Of a DNA stretch of 64,000 nt, positions 1 through 8,325 are shown piece by piece. The stretch is from Blastococcus sp. LR1. Its GTDB lineage: Bacteria > Actinomycetota > Actinomycetes > Mycobacteriales > Geodermatophilaceae. Where the stretch lies: the NCBI RefSeq assembly GCF_020166105.1, contig NZ_JAIUJY010000006.1, forward strand, positions 289,093-353,092. Direction: 5' to 3'. Made by a program: the position numbers and the translations under genes. The notes under the pieces are model-generated. The model did no database searches. It was not told the origin of the DNA and saw nothing but the letters and a program-made list of their open reading frames with translations. The stretch's first letter is position 1; every line of letters begins with the position of its first letter.

Positions 1-311
1 TGCGCTCGTCGGTGGGCCGGTTCCGCGACGAGTCCGAGCTGCAGCGCACCGACGAGGATCTCGCCGCCGCCGTGGTCGCCGACGTCGCCGACCTGCTGGA
101 GCTCGCTCGCCCGGAGCCGATGGAGACGGCAGTGGTGCGCTGGGGTGGCGGGCTGCCGCAGTACCTCGTCGGCCATCCGGCCCGGGTCGACGCGATCCGC
201 GCGGCCGTCGCCGAGGTGCCCGGGCTGGGCATCGCGGGCGCGGCGTTCGGCGGGCTGGGCATCCCCGCCTGCATCCGGGACGCCTCCCGCGCCGTCGACG
301 CGCTGCTGTGA
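1..311 (+). CDS. hemG: Protoporphyrinogen/coproporphyrinogen oxidase, C-terminal fragment
   Basis: Only the last ~102 codons are present; the frame is open to the window edge, so the start lies upstream. The segment VGRFRDESELQRTDEDLA and the closing stretch with PQYLVGHP and GLGIPACIRDA match the C-terminal part of the FAD-dependent HemG/HemY (CgoX) amine-oxidase-like family. That family oxidises the porphyrinogen ring late in heme synthesis. hemQ lies 1.3 kb downstream on the same strand, which is the arrangement of the coproporphyrin-dependent pathway, so coproporphyrinogen III is the more likely substrate (inference). The FAD-binding N-terminus cannot be checked here. Confidence 0.85.
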   Translation, partial: RSSVGRFRDESELQRTDEDLAAAVVADVADLLELARPEPMETAVVRWGGGLPQYLVGHPARVDAIRAAVAEVPGLGIAGAAFGGLGIPACIRDASRAVDALL

Positions 312-548
312 ACCCCGGGCATCATCGGACGTCGGCCGGCGTTGGACTGCGGGTGAGCACGACGTATCACCCGAACCGCAGGAAGACCGTCCCTACGACC
401 ACCGTCCGATGCCTCCGCCACCACGTCTGGATGGCGTCGTGCGGTGACTGCCGCGAGGCACACGGACCCGCCCGTCCCGACGCGGGGCGGACGGCGGACT
501 GAGCACCACGCGGTTGCAGGTGCGACTCCGGACCCGCAGGGTCGGAGG

Positions 549-1520
549 ATGACCAGCACCTTCGTCCGCGGCCTGGCGGCCGGCGCCCTGGGCACCGTCG
601 TCCTCGACGCCGTCAACTACCTCGACATGGCCGCGCGCGGCCGCGGTGCGAGCACCGTGCCCGACCGGATCGTCGATGCCGTCGCGTCGAGGATCGACCA
701 GGACGTGCCCGGACGCGGCGCCACCCGCCGCAACCGGCGCAGCGCCCTCGGCGCGCTGGCCGGGATCGGGAACGGGCTGGCGACCGGGGTGGCCGCCAGT
801 GCGCTGCGCTCCGCCGGCGTCCGGCTCCCCGCCCCGGTCGGCGCGGTCGTCGCCGGGGCGACGTCGATGGCGCTGACCGACGGCGCCATCGCCGGGCTCG
901 GAGTGGACGACCCGCGCACGTGGACGACGCAGGAGTGGCTGGCCGACGCCGTTCCGCACCTCGCCTTCGGCGCCGCGGTCCAGACGGTCCTGGAGAACGT
1001 GCCGGCCGAGCAGGAGCGGGCCGACCCCCGCGGACCGGCGTCGGCCGGGATGGTCGTGCGGTCGGCGCTGCTGGGCGTGGCCACCGGCTGCCGGGGTTCG
1101 CTGGGGCTGGCGGGGCCGGCGCTCACCGCGCCGTCCCGGCCCGGGCTGCCGGGACGGACCTCGGGACTGCGCAAGGCCCTCGCCGTGGTGGCGGTCGGCG
1201 CCGAGCTGACCGGTGACAAGCAGCCGAGGACCCCCGACCGCACCACGCCGGGAGCGTTCTCCTCCCGGCTGCTCGGGGCGTCGACCGGAGCCTCGCGGCT
1301 GGCCGAGCGGGAGCGGGTCAACGGGGCGCTGCCGGTGCTGGCCGCGCTGGCCGGGGCCGCCGCCGGCTCCACCGGCGGCCTGGCCTGGCGGCGGTGGGCG
1401 AGCAGCCGCATGCCGGACCTGCAGGCAGCCCTCCTCGAGGACGGCGTCGCGCTGCTGCTGGCCGCGGCGGCCTGTCTGCCCGGGCGGTCGCGGCCGCCGA
1501 TGGTCGCCGTCCCGGCCTAG
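549..1520 (+). CDS. Membrane protein, DUF4126-like C-terminal half
   Basis: A 323-residue Ala/Gly-rich protein with several hydrophobic segments (for example near residues 5-20, 95-120, 180-200 and 295-315). The C-terminal half, from about residue 165 (SALLGVATGCRGSLGLA) through AELTGDKQP to ASRMPDLQAALLEDGVAL, resembles DUF4126-type small integral membrane proteins. The N-terminal half (FVRGLAAGALGTVVLDAVNYLDM) looks like a separate conserved actinobacterial membrane region. ATG 549 sits directly after GGAGG, which is too close for a normal ribosome site, so initiation may be leaderless or slightly different. It lies between the heme genes hemG and hemQ, but no role in heme synthesis is visible. 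Confidence 0.7.
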   Translation: MTSTFVRGLAAGALGTVVLDAVNYLDMAARGRGASTVPDRIVDAVASRIDQDVPGRGATRRNRRSALGALAGIGNGLATGVAASALRSAGVRLPAPVGAVVAGATSMALTDGAIAGLGVDDPRTWTTQEWLADAVPHLAFGAAVQTVLENVPAEQERADPRGPASAGMVVRSALLGVATGCRGSLGLAGPALTAPSRPGLPGRTSGLRKALAVVAVGAELTGDKQPRTPDRTTPGAFSSRLLGASTGASRLAERERVNGALPVLAALAGAAAGSTGGLAWRRWASSRMPDLQAALLEDGVALLLAAAACLPGRSRPPMVAVPA

Positions 1521-1559
1521 ATCACAGACCCGCGCGCCCTGCCGTGCGGCGCCGCGCGC

Positions 1560-1565
1560 GACAAT
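1560..1565 (+). promoter_or_regulatory. Candidate leaderless -10 element of hemQ
   Basis: GACAAT lies exactly six bases before the hemQ ATG with no ribosome-binding sequence between them. This is the geometry of actinobacterial leaderless promoters, where the transcript begins at the start codon. No clear -35 was identified. Confidence 0.4.
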
Positions 1566-1571
1566 GGCGGC

Positions 1572-2288
1572 ATGAGCGACCAGGTCGACGAGCGCAGCAT
1601 CGGCAAGCGGGCCAACGAGCTGAACGCCAGCATCCGGTACACGATGTGGTCGGTGTTCAAGCTGGCGCAGCCGTTCGGTGACGAGCAGCGGAGCGCCGCC
1701 GGCGACGAGGCGGCGGCCCTGATCGAGGAGCTGGCCGGCAAGGACGTCGTCGTCCGCGGCACCTACGACCTCAGCGGCCTGCGGGCCGACGCCGACCTGA
1801 TGGTGTGGTGGCACTCCTCCTCGGCCGAGGCGCTGCAGGAGGCCTACACCCGGTTCCGGCGCACGGCGCTGGGCCGGCGGCTGGACCCGGTCTGGTCGCA
1901 GATGGCGCTGCACCGCCCCGCGGAGTTCAACCGCAGCCACATCCCGGCGTTCCTCGCCGACGAGGAGCCGCGCCGCTTCGTCTGCGTCTATCCGTTCGTG
2001 CGGTCCTACGAGTGGTACCTGCTGCCCGACGAGGAGCGGCGCGACATGCTCAAGGAGCACGGCATGCAGGCGCGGCCGTATCCCGACGTCCGGGCCAACA
2101 CGGTGGCCTCGTTCGGGCTGGGCGACTACGAGTGGATGCTCGCCTTCGAGGCCGACGAGCTGCACCGCATCGTCGACCTCATGCGCGACCTGCGGGCCAG
2201 CCGCGCCCGCCGGCACGTGCGCGAGGAGGTGCCGTTCTACACCGGCACCCGCAAGCCGGTCGCGGAGCTGGTCCGAGACCTGCCATAA
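1572..2288 (+). CDS. hemQ: Coproheme decarboxylase (HemQ/ChdC, chlorite-dismutase family)
   Basis: A 238-residue protein of the dimeric alpha-beta-barrel chlorite dismutase family. It decarboxylates coproheme III to heme b in the coproporphyrin-dependent pathway of Gram-positive bacteria, in the cytoplasm. Visible hallmarks are the N-terminal YTMWSVFKL strand, the catalytic-tyrosine motif [12 protein letters not shown] (Tyr about 140) and the proximal heme ligand His about 163 in MLKEHG. The later [10 protein letters not shown] strand is also family-typical. The length is normal for actinobacterial HemQ. The preceding hemG-type oxidase supports the pathway assignment. A strong hairpin follows the stop codon. 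Confidence 0.93.
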   Translation: MSDQVDERSIGKRANELNASIRYTMWSVFKLAQPFGDEQRSAAGDEAAALIEELAGKDVVVRGTYDLSGLRADADLMVWWHSSSAEALQEAYTRFRRTALGRRLDPVWSQMALHRPAEFNRSHIPAFLADEEPRRFVCVYPFVRSYEWYLLPDEERRDMLKEHGMQARPYPDVRANTVASFGLGDYEWMLAFEADELHRIVDLMRDLRASRARRHVREEVPFYTGTRKPVAELVRDLP

Positions 2289-2298
2289 CCGCGCGCAG

Positions 2299-2344
2299 AC
2301 GCATGAGGGCGGCCACCGAGCACTCGGTGGCCGCCCTCATGCGT
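2299..2344. terminator. Strong bidirectional terminator between hemQ and msrB
   Basis: A near-perfect hairpin: positions 2299-2320 pair with 2323-2344, about 20-22 bp with a minimal loop at CA. It sits between the convergent genes hemQ and msrB. There is no U-tract, as is usual in high-GC actinobacteria. Confidence 0.85.
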
Positions 2345-2354
2345 ACGGATGCGG

Positions 2355-2771
2355 TTACTCGGCCGGCTTGAGCCGGATGGACACCGAGTTGATGCAGTAG
2401 CGGTCGCCGGTGGGCGTCTGCGGGGCGTCGTCGAAGAGGTGCCCCATGTGGCTGTGGCAGGTGCCGCACAGCACCTCGGTGCGGATCATCCCGTAGCTGC
2501 GGTCCTCGCGGAGGATCACGTTGTCCTCGGCGGAGGCCTCGTAGAACGACGGCCAGCCGCAGTGCGAGTCGAACTTGGTCTCCGAGCGGAACAGCTCGGC
2601 GCCGCAGGCGCGACACTCGTAGACGCCGACGGTCTTGGTGTCGACGTACTCACCGGTCCAGGCCCGCTCGGTTCCGGCCTGGCGGAGCACCGCGTACTCC
2701 TCGGGGGACAGCTGCGCGCGCCACTCCTCGTCGGTCCTGGCGACCTTGGGCTGCGATGCGGAGGTGGTCAT
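2355..2771 (-). CDS. msrB: Peptide-methionine (R)-S-oxide reductase MsrB
   Basis: A 138-residue cytoplasmic repair enzyme that reduces methionine-R-sulfoxide in proteins. It has the complete MsrB domain: two zinc-binding CxxC pairs (CRAC and CGTC), the HCGWPSF segment, GHLFDDAP, and the catalytic cysteine in RYCINSVS near the C-terminus. The frame is open further upstream, but homologous sequence begins at MTTSASQPKVARTDEEW, so ATG 2771 was chosen although its ribosome site is weak. It is divergent from the next gene. Confidence 0.93.
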   Translation of the reverse strand: MTTSASQPKVARTDEEWRAQLSPEEYAVLRQAGTERAWTGEYVDTKTVGVYECRACGAELFRSETKFDSHCGWPSFYEASAEDNVILREDRSYGMIRTEVLCGTCHSHMGHLFDDAPQTPTGDRYCINSVSIRLKPAE

Positions 2772-2892
2772 GCCGGAACGAACGAGCGGGGCCGCAGCAC
2801 CATTCCCGGGATCACCGCCGCGGGCCCGCCTCGCGAGCCGGCGCTCCACCGCCCCGCTCACCCGGACGGGTGGGCGGGGCGGTGGCATGCCG

Positions 2893-2898
2893 GACACT
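2893..2898 (+). promoter_or_regulatory. Candidate leaderless -10 element
   Basis: GACACT followed by exactly six bases and then GTG 2905. The same spacing is seen ahead of hemQ, uvrB, uvrC, the amidase and the S9 peptidase, and it supports GTG 2905 over ATG 2887 as the start. Confidence 0.4.
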
Positions 2899-2904
2899 GG
2901 GGGA

Positions 2905-3369
2905 GTGAGCACCCCTGACGCACCGCTGCCCGACGCCTGGTTCACCCGCGACCTCCCGGTGCTGCGGGCCATCGCCCGGCTGGTCGACGGTCCCGAGCAC
3001 GGTGGCTCGCCCTATCTGCTCGGCGCGGTGGTGCCCGCCAGCGGCCTGCCCAAGGCCGAGGTGGTCTCGGCGGCGAAGGCGCTGGCGGCCGCGGGCTTCA
3101 TCGAGCCGATCACCAACCACGCCGGCGACATCGTGCGGATCACGGCCATCTCGGCCGAGGCGCGGCGGCTGGCCGGCCTGTGGCCGACGCCGCAGGGGGA
3201 GTGGGACCGGCTGCTGGAGCAGGTGGAGGCCCGGGCGGCGAACGCGCCCATCGACGTCGAGCGGCAGCGGTGGCGCGCTCTGGCCGATGCGGCGGTCGCC
3301 GTCGGACCGGATGCCGGCGCGCTGCTCATGCAGTCGCTCATCGGCGGGTACGTGCCGCGCAGGCGCTGA
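2905..3369 (+). CDS. Uncharacterised protein, possible winged-helix domain
   Basis: A 154-residue protein of unknown function. Residues about 10-85 (LRAIARLVDG, SGLPKAEVVSAAKALAAAGFIEPI, VRITAISAEARRLAGLW) have the helix-helix-wing rhythm of a small winged-helix domain. There the segment SGLPKAEVVSAAKALAAAGF would be the recognition region. The remainder (WDRLLEQVEARAANAPIDVERQRWRALADAAVAVG) is helical and may oligomerise. This is a fold guess from pattern only. An in-frame ATG at 2887 is an alternative start. It is followed by 15-base tandem repeats and a strong terminator, so it is probably monocistronic. Confidence 0.6.
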   Translation: MSTPDAPLPDAWFTRDLPVLRAIARLVDGPEHGGSPYLLGAVVPASGLPKAEVVSAAKALAAAGFIEPITNHAGDIVRITAISAEARRLAGLWPTPQGEWDRLLEQVEARAANAPIDVERQRWRALADAAVAVGPDAGALLMQSLIGGYVPRRR

Positions 3370-3376
3370 GCAGCCG

Positions 3377-3436
3377 CACGAACGACGGCACCACGAACGA
3401 CGGCACCACGAACGACAGCACCACGAACGACAGCGC
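3377..3436. repeat. Four 15-bp tandem direct repeats
   Basis: Four head-to-tail copies of CACGAACGACGGCAC (the last two with A for G, the fourth incomplete) fill the gap between a stop codon and the terminator stem that begins at 3431. Confidence 0.85.
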
Positions 3437-3466
3437 CCCCGCCCGGAGTTCCGGGCGGGGGCGCTG
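3431..3466. terminator. Bidirectional terminator
   Basis: A perfect 16-bp stem, 3431-3446 with 3451-3466, loop AGTT. It lies between the convergent genes ending at 3369 and 3498. Confidence 0.85.
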
Positions 3467-3497
3467 CGCTGATCAGACGATCAGACCGATCCGAAGA

Positions 3498-3701
3498 TCA
3501 GAGGGGGGTGACGTTCGCAGCCTGCGGGCCCTTCTGGCCCTGCTCGATGTCGAACGCGATCCGCTGGCCCTCATCGAGCGAGCGGTACCCGCTGGACTGG
3601 ATGGCCGAGTAGTGGACGAAGACGTCCGGTCCGCCGCCGTCGGGGGTGGCGAAGCCGAACCCCTTCTCCGCGTTGAACCACTTGACAGTTCCTTCGGGCA
3701 T
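3498..3701 (-). CDS. cspA: Cold-shock protein (CspA family)
   Basis: A 67-residue single cold-shock domain with the standard start [23 protein letters not shown]1 (KGFGFA) and RNP2 (VFVHYSAI) are both intact, and the protein ends in PQAANVTPL as in other actinobacterial Csp proteins. It binds single-stranded RNA and DNA and acts as an RNA chaperone. Monocistronic. The 155-base region upstream on the minus strand could hold the long cold-shock 5' leader seen in some csp genes, but no specific structure was identified. Confidence 0.95.
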   Translation of the reverse strand: MPEGTVKWFNAEKGFGFATPDGGGPDVFVHYSAIQSSGYRSLDEGQRIAFDIEQGQKGPQAANVTPL

Positions 3702-3856
3702 TGCTCGCTCCTAGCTGAGGTGGTGCATCGGGGTCCTGCCATAGCGCAGGGCCTTCCCGACGCCACGACCCTAGCGAATGTTCACCGGAAGGGAACACGC
3801 TGCCGCAGAACTGTGACCTGCGACTCTTCCGGGCGCGGCGGAACGCGGCTGACCGG

Positions 3857-4261
3857 TCACAGCAGGTGGCCGGGCTCCTCCGGGAAGGAGGGGGCGGTCC
3901 GGCGACGACGGCTGTACGCGCCGATCGTGTAGGTGCTGCCCGATGACGGCGCCGGCGCGGGGGCCGACGGGAGGGCCAGCGGCTCCGGACGCCAGGAGCG
4001 GACGCCGATCGGCGCCGCTCGCTCCCACTCGACCGGCTCGTCGCCGGTCAGTCGCGAGGCGACGGACCGGCCCCAGCGCTCAGCGCCCAGCTTGAGCCCG
4101 AGCAGTGCGGCGAGGGCCAGGGAGACGGTGAGGAACGCGTCGGTCACCGCCGTCGCCACGTCCAGGGCGGTGATCCGCGGCCAGCCGACGGTCGCGAGGG
4201 AGTGGCCGACCATCTCGATGACGACGTAGCAGACGCCGTACACCAGCAGCCAGGCCCTCAC
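3857..4261 (-). CDS. Small membrane protein of unknown function
   Basis: About 134 residues. GTG 4261 follows GGAGGG at good spacing. Two hydrophobic helices are evident: residues about 4-25 (LLVYGVCYVVIEMVGHSL) and 35-58 (AVTDAFLTVSLALAALLGLKL). A basic/acidic linker (WERAAPIGVRSWRPEPLALP) and an Arg-rich tail follow, so most of the C-terminus is probably cytoplasmic. No family recognised. Same strand as cspA but separated by 155 bases. Confidence 0.6.
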   Translation of the reverse strand: MRAWLLVYGVCYVVIEMVGHSLATVGWPRITALDVATAVTDAFLTVSLALAALLGLKLGAERWGRSVASRLTGDEPVEWERAAPIGVRSWRPEPLALPSAPAPAPSSGSTYTIGAYSRRRRTAPSFPEEPGHLL

Positions 4262-4512
4262 GATTTTCCCTCCGTCGGAACTCCTGACCCTGCATCGGCC
4301 CCGGTCGGGGGGTGCCTGAGGCCTGGAGGGGACGAAGGCAAGCCGCCTCACCCGTGCGGGGGAGGGGCGCCGGCACCGCGCTGCGGGAAGCAGCGACGGT
4401 CGGCTGTCTTGCGGTTTTCCTGCGGTTCTCTCGGCACCACCGTGCGCCTGGGGCCCCACGGTGAGAAAGCCGGACGGATCCGGCACTCAGCACCGAAACC
4501 AGGAGAACCTCG

Positions 4513-4761
4513 ATGCGCACCGCAGCCGCCCCCTTCGCGCCCCTCCACCTCGCCGCCCAGGACGGGCTCGGCGTGCTCCTGCGGGACATCGACGACCTGC
4601 ACGACGCCGACCTGGACCTCATCCTGGCCGACCGTCTCGCGGAGTCGGCGGTCGCGCTGCGGGCGGCCGTCGCGGCCGCGACCCTGGCGATGGAGGTGGC
4701 CGGTCCGGCTGCTCTCGCCGCGCACGCCCTCGGCGCGGGGGCCCACCGGCTCGCCTCCTGA
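4513..4761 (+). CDS. Small Ala-rich protein, unknown
   Basis: An 82-residue protein with a good ribosome site (AGGAG seven bases before ATG). Composition is Ala/Leu/Asp-rich and predicted fully helical, with the acidic stretch LLRDIDDLHDADLDLILADR followed by a hydrophobic alanine-rich helix. It is not a clear transmembrane protein. No family recognised. It is closely followed by two hairpins, so it forms its own transcription unit. Confidence 0.55.
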   Translation: MRTAAAPFAPLHLAAQDGLGVLLRDIDDLHDADLDLILADRLAESAVALRAAVAAATLAMEVAGPAALAAHALGAGAHRLAS

Positions 4762-4773
4762 GCGCCGAAACCG

Positions 4774-4825
4774 GGCCTCACCCCAGGGGGTGAGGCCTGT
4801 CCCGCAGGCGAAAACCTGCGGGACA
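4774..4825 (+). terminator. Tandem terminator hairpins
   Basis: Two adjacent perfect stems: 4774-4784 with 4787-4797 (11 bp), and 4798-4808 with 4815-4825 (11 bp, loop CGAAAA). They follow the stop codon at 4761 closely. Confidence 0.8.
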
Positions 4826-4926
4826 CGCCCGCCGATACACAGGGTGGCGGACGGCCTGTCGCTTAACTGTGGCCGACACGGTCACGAGGCCGTCCCGTTC
4901 CTTATGTGTGCAGGTGGAGGATCCCG

Positions 4927-5562
4927 ATGAGCGACACCAACGCTGTCCGGCCGGAGGTGAGCACGTCCGCCGACGTCACCCTGGTGGCCCGCGGCATCAC
5001 CGTGACGGCCTCCGTGGAGGTGTCGACGGAGTTCGTCATCTCGGTGCGTCCGCACGGCGAGGGCACCGCCTGGAAGACCTCGGTCAAGCCGGGTGACTCC
5101 GTGGAGCTCTACTGGGTCTCCGGCTACGAGGAGCGCACGCTCCCGGCCAAGATCACCGGGCTCGACGACGAGGGCGAGGACGTCCTCTGGAACCTGACGG
5201 CCACCGGTGCGGCCGAGCGCAGCCAGCGCCGCCGCGCCGTGCGCGCCCGCGCCGAGGTGCCGGTGACCATGCCGTGGACCGACGGCATGCTGTCGGGACT
5301 GACGGTCGACCTCAGCGAGGCCGGGCTGCGTGCCCTGGTCGACGGGTGGGGGCTGCCGCCGGACAACGGTTCCCGGCTCGACATCAGCGTCGCCCTCAAC
5401 GAGCGCACGGTGCACCTCAGGGGCGAGATCGTCCGGCACACGGTGCAGGGGCCCCGGTGGCTGCTGTCCGTGAAGTTCCTCGACGTCCCCGAGGCCGACG
5501 GCGACTCGCTGCGCCGCCGGGTGTTCCAGGCGCTCCGCGAGGAGCGCGCGGCCGCCGACTGA
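4927..5562 (+). CDS. PilZ-domain protein (probable c-di-GMP effector)
   Basis: A 211-residue cytoplasmic protein. The N-terminal ~95 residues form a YcgR-like beta-rich domain. A PilZ domain follows with the arginine motif in QRRRAVRARAEVP and the second binding motif DLSEAG (the D/NxSxxG consensus), so c-di-GMP binding looks intact. GGAGG precedes ATG 4927 at normal spacing; an open frame further upstream is not needed. Its output is unknown and no flagellar, pilus or cellulose gene is nearby. It ends nine bases from the convergent primase-polymerase gene. Confidence 0.88.
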   Translation: MSDTNAVRPEVSTSADVTLVARGITVTASVEVSTEFVISVRPHGEGTAWKTSVKPGDSVELYWVSGYEERTLPAKITGLDDEGEDVLWNLTATGAAERSQRRRAVRARAEVPVTMPWTDGMLSGLTVDLSEAGLRALVDGWGLPPDNGSRLDISVALNERTVHLRGEIVRHTVQGPRWLLSVKFLDVPEADGDSLRRRVFQALREERAAAD

Positions 5563-5571
5563 GTCGCAGGG

Positions 5572-6639
5572 TCAGCCCTCGGCCGCCGCGGACTTCCGCG
5601 CGCGGCTGGGCTGGACCCGCATCGGCTCGCCCGGCATCTTCGGGTAGTCCGGGGGATACGGCAGGTCGCCCATCCCGGCGTCGGCCTCCTGCTTGTCCGC
5701 CAGCTCCAGCAACCCGGTGATGTCGAAGGCGTGCTCGGCGAGCCCGGCGTGCTTGTCACCGACCTCGCGGAACCGCGCCGGCATGGTGCGGACGTCGAAG
5801 TCGAACGGTGAGACGTCGGGGAGCTCGTCCCAGTCCACCGGCGCGGACACCGGGGCGTGCGGCTTGGGGCGGATCGAGTACGCCGACGCGATCGTGCGGT
5901 CCCTCGCCATCTGGTTGTAGTCGATGAAGATCTTCTCGCCGCGCTCCTCCTTCCACCACGACATCGTCACGCGGTCGGGCAGGCGGCGTTCCAGTTCACG
6001 GCCGAAGGCGATGACCGACCGGCGCACCTCGGTGAAGGTCCAGCGCGGCTGGATCGGCACGTAGATGTGCACGCCGCGCCCACCCGAGGTCTTCGGCCAG
6101 CCCTCCATGCCGAACTCGTGCAGCAGCTCGCGCACGTGCGGGGCCACCCACACGGCGTCGGAGAAGTCGGTGCCCGGCTGCGGGTCGAGGTCGATGCGGA
6201 TCTGGTTCGGCGACTCGACGTCGGCCTTGCCCACCGGCCACGGGTGGAAGGTCAGCGTGCCGAGGTTGGCGCACCACGCCACGACGGCGACCGAGTCGGG
6301 GGCGATCTCGTCGGCGGTGCGGCCGCTGGGAAAGGTGATGTGCGCCGTCGGCACCCACGGCGGAGCGTTCTTGGGCACCCGCTTCTGGTAGAACGCGTCG
6401 CCGCTGTTGTCCATCCGCGTGGAGATCCGGGCGCCGTCGAAGACCCCGCCGGGCCAGCGCTCGAGCGTCGTCGGCCGGTCCTTCAGCGCGAAGAGGATGC
6501 CCTCGCCGACGGCGATGAAGTACTCGACGACGTCGATCTTCCGGATCCCCAGGTCCCCGAAGTAGGGCTTCTCCGGGTTGGAGACGCGCACCTCGTGCCC
6601 GTCGACGTCGAGGACGACGGCGTCCTTGCTGCTGGCCAT
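5572..6639 (-). CDS. LigD-type primase-polymerase (Prim-PolC-like)
   Basis: A 355-residue stand-alone archaeo-eukaryotic primase-superfamily polymerase. Landmarks are LSNPEK-like VSNPEKPYFGD near the N-terminus, the metal-binding DLDPQPG motif, SGGRGVHIYVP (nucleotide binding), WWKEERGEKIFIDYNQ and ASAYSIRPKPHAPVSAPVDWDEL. This family inserts ribo- or deoxynucleotides at gaps and ends during end-joining or excision repair. It is last in a leftward set with an exported hydrolase and an ATP-dependent ligase (8326-9393), as in mycobacterial PrimPolC-LigC pairs. No ligase or nuclease domain is fused to it. Confidence 0.9.
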   Translation of the reverse strand: MASSKDAVVLDVDGHEVRVSNPEKPYFGDLGIRKIDVVEYFIAVGEGILFALKDRPTTLERWPGGVFDGARISTRMDNSGDAFYQKRVPKNAPPWVPTAHITFPSGRTADEIAPDSVAVVAWCANLGTLTFHPWPVGKADVESPNQIRIDLDPQPGTDFSDAVWVAPHVRELLHEFGMEGWPKTSGGRGVHIYVPIQPRWTFTEVRRSVIAFGRELERRLPDRVTMSWWKEERGEKIFIDYNQMARDRTIASAYSIRPKPHAPVSAPVDWDELPDVSPFDFDVRTMPARFREVGDKHAGLAEHAFDITGLLELADKQEADAGMGDLPYPPDYPKMPGEPMRVQPSRARKSAAAEG

Positions 6640-6681
6640 GGCACCCGCTCCGCTCGTCGTTCCGTCATCAGGCCGGGCAGG

Positions 6682-8241
6682 TCAGGCCGGGCAGGTCAGC
6701 CCGTCCAGGGGAGCCACCAGGTCGATCAGGTAGGCGTTCACGGCCGCCGTGACGCAGTCGGTCTTCGGATAGGCCGTGTGGCCCTGACCCTGCCAGGTGA
6801 GCAGGACACCGCTGGTCAGGTCCTCCGCCATGTCGACGGCGCCGGGCAGCGGGGTGACGGGGTCGCCCTGGTTGCCCACCACGAGGATCGGGGCGCTGCC
6901 CTCGGCGTCCCGGTCCGGGAGGGGCGTGCGGTCGGCGTCCCAGACCGAGCAGGTGAACAGCCCGGCCGCGGAGCCGGCGCCGAAGAGCGGGTACTCCTGG
7001 CTCCACTCGGCGACCAGAGCCCGGATCTCGCTCTCCTCCACCGTCTCGTCGGTGTCGGCGCAGTTGATCGCGAGGTTGGCGTCCAGCAGGTTCGAGTAGG
7101 ACTTGTCCTCGAGGCGGCCGGTGAGCTGGTCGGCCAGGGAGAACAGCGCCTTGGCGTCGCCGTCCCGGGCCGCACGCAGGCCCTGGGCCAGCTGCGGCCA
7201 GGAGGCGGTGTCGTACAACGCGGCCTGGACGGCGGTGACGACGACGCCCGGCGTCGCCTGCCGGGTCTCGCCCTCGGCGCTGCTGGGGATCGGGGCGCCC
7301 GCGGCCTGGGCCAGCAGGTCGTCCACGAAGAGGCGGGGGTCGGGGCCCAGGGGGCAGCCGGCGATGAGCGCCTTGCAGTTGTCGGCGAAGGCGTTGAAGC
7401 CCCCCTCGAAGCCTGCGGCGCTCGCCTCGGCGTCGCCGACGAGATCGGTGTCGGGGTCCACCGCGGCGTCGAGCACCATCGCCCGCACCCGGTCGGGGAA
7501 GAGCTCGGCGTAGGTGGAGCCCAGCGTCGTCCCGTAGGAGTAGCCGAGGTAGGTCAGCTGCTCGTCACCGAGGGACTCGCGCAGCTGCTCCATGTCGCGT
7601 GCGGTGTCGACGGTGTTGAAGGTGCCGAGGGCGTCGCCGTACTCCTCGGCGCAGCCCTCGGCCACCTCGCGGGTGAGGGCGAACACGTCGTCGAGCTGCT
7701 CGGCGGTGGTCGGCCGCGGCTCGGCGGCGACCAGCCGGTCCTTGAGCTGGCCGGGGATGCACTCCACCGGCGTCGAGAGCCCCACCCCGCGCGGGTCGAA
7801 GCCGACGACGTCGAAGCGCCGCAGCACGTCCTCGGGGAGGGTCAGCGCCAGTCCGATCGCCGCGTCGGCGCCGGAGCCCCCGGGACCGCCGGGGTTCACG
7901 ACCAGCGAGCCGATCCGCTCGGTCTGCCCGGCGGGCTTGGCGCGGACGAGGAACAGCGGCAGCGTCGCGCCGCTCGGCTCGTCGTAGCTGATCGGCACCT
8001 CGGTGCGACCGCACTCGAAGAAGATGTCCCGCTCGCTGCCCTGCTGGCCCTCGATCAACGGCTGGATCTGGGCGTCGCAGTCGCTCCACTCGATCGGCTG
8101 CGGCTCGGCCTCCGTGGGCGTGGCACTGGCGGCCGCGGGGTCGGGGGAGCTGTCGCCGAAGGAGGTGCACCCGGCCAGTGCCAGCGGGAGGGCCAGCAGC
8201 AGGCTGGACGCGACGGCCGGGAGGCCACGGTGCAGACGCAT
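6682..8241 (-). CDS. Secreted alpha/beta-hydrolase lipoprotein, tripeptidyl aminopeptidase type
   Basis: About 519 residues. The signal peptide MRLHRGLPAVASSLLL ends in the lipobox LAGC, so the mature enzyme should be anchored outside the membrane. The alpha/beta-hydrolase core shows the oxyanion region VVNPGGPGGSGAD, the nucleophile elbow GYSYGTTLG, a distal NQGDPVTPL acid segment and the catalytic histidine in GQGHTAYP. The C-terminal TAP-like extension is typical of Streptomyces SlpD/tripeptidyl aminopeptidase homologues. ATG 8241 was chosen because the signal peptide starts there. It lies oddly between two DNA-repair genes with gaps of 42 and 84 bases. Confidence 0.88.
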   Translation of the reverse strand: MRLHRGLPAVASSLLLALPLALAGCTSFGDSSPDPAAASATPTEAEPQPIEWSDCDAQIQPLIEGQQGSERDIFFECGRTEVPISYDEPSGATLPLFLVRAKPAGQTERIGSLVVNPGGPGGSGADAAIGLALTLPEDVLRRFDVVGFDPRGVGLSTPVECIPGQLKDRLVAAEPRPTTAEQLDDVFALTREVAEGCAEEYGDALGTFNTVDTARDMEQLRESLGDEQLTYLGYSYGTTLGSTYAELFPDRVRAMVLDAAVDPDTDLVGDAEASAAGFEGGFNAFADNCKALIAGCPLGPDPRLFVDDLLAQAAGAPIPSSAEGETRQATPGVVVTAVQAALYDTASWPQLAQGLRAARDGDAKALFSLADQLTGRLEDKSYSNLLDANLAINCADTDETVEESEIRALVAEWSQEYPLFGAGSAAGLFTCSVWDADRTPLPDRDAEGSAPILVVGNQGDPVTPLPGAVDMAEDLTSGVLLTWQGQGHTAYPKTDCVTAAVNAYLIDLVAPLDGLTCPA

Positions 8242-8325
8242 GATCACGAGACTAGGAGGCTCGCGGTCCCCGTGCAGGCGCTCGCTCCCGATCGAGCGAC
8301 CTGACGGTGCCGCCATCGCGCGCTG

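Noticed and set aside
3377..3436. CRISPR-like short repeat array
   Set aside because: The repeats are 15 bases and head to tail with no spacers, and no cas gene is near.
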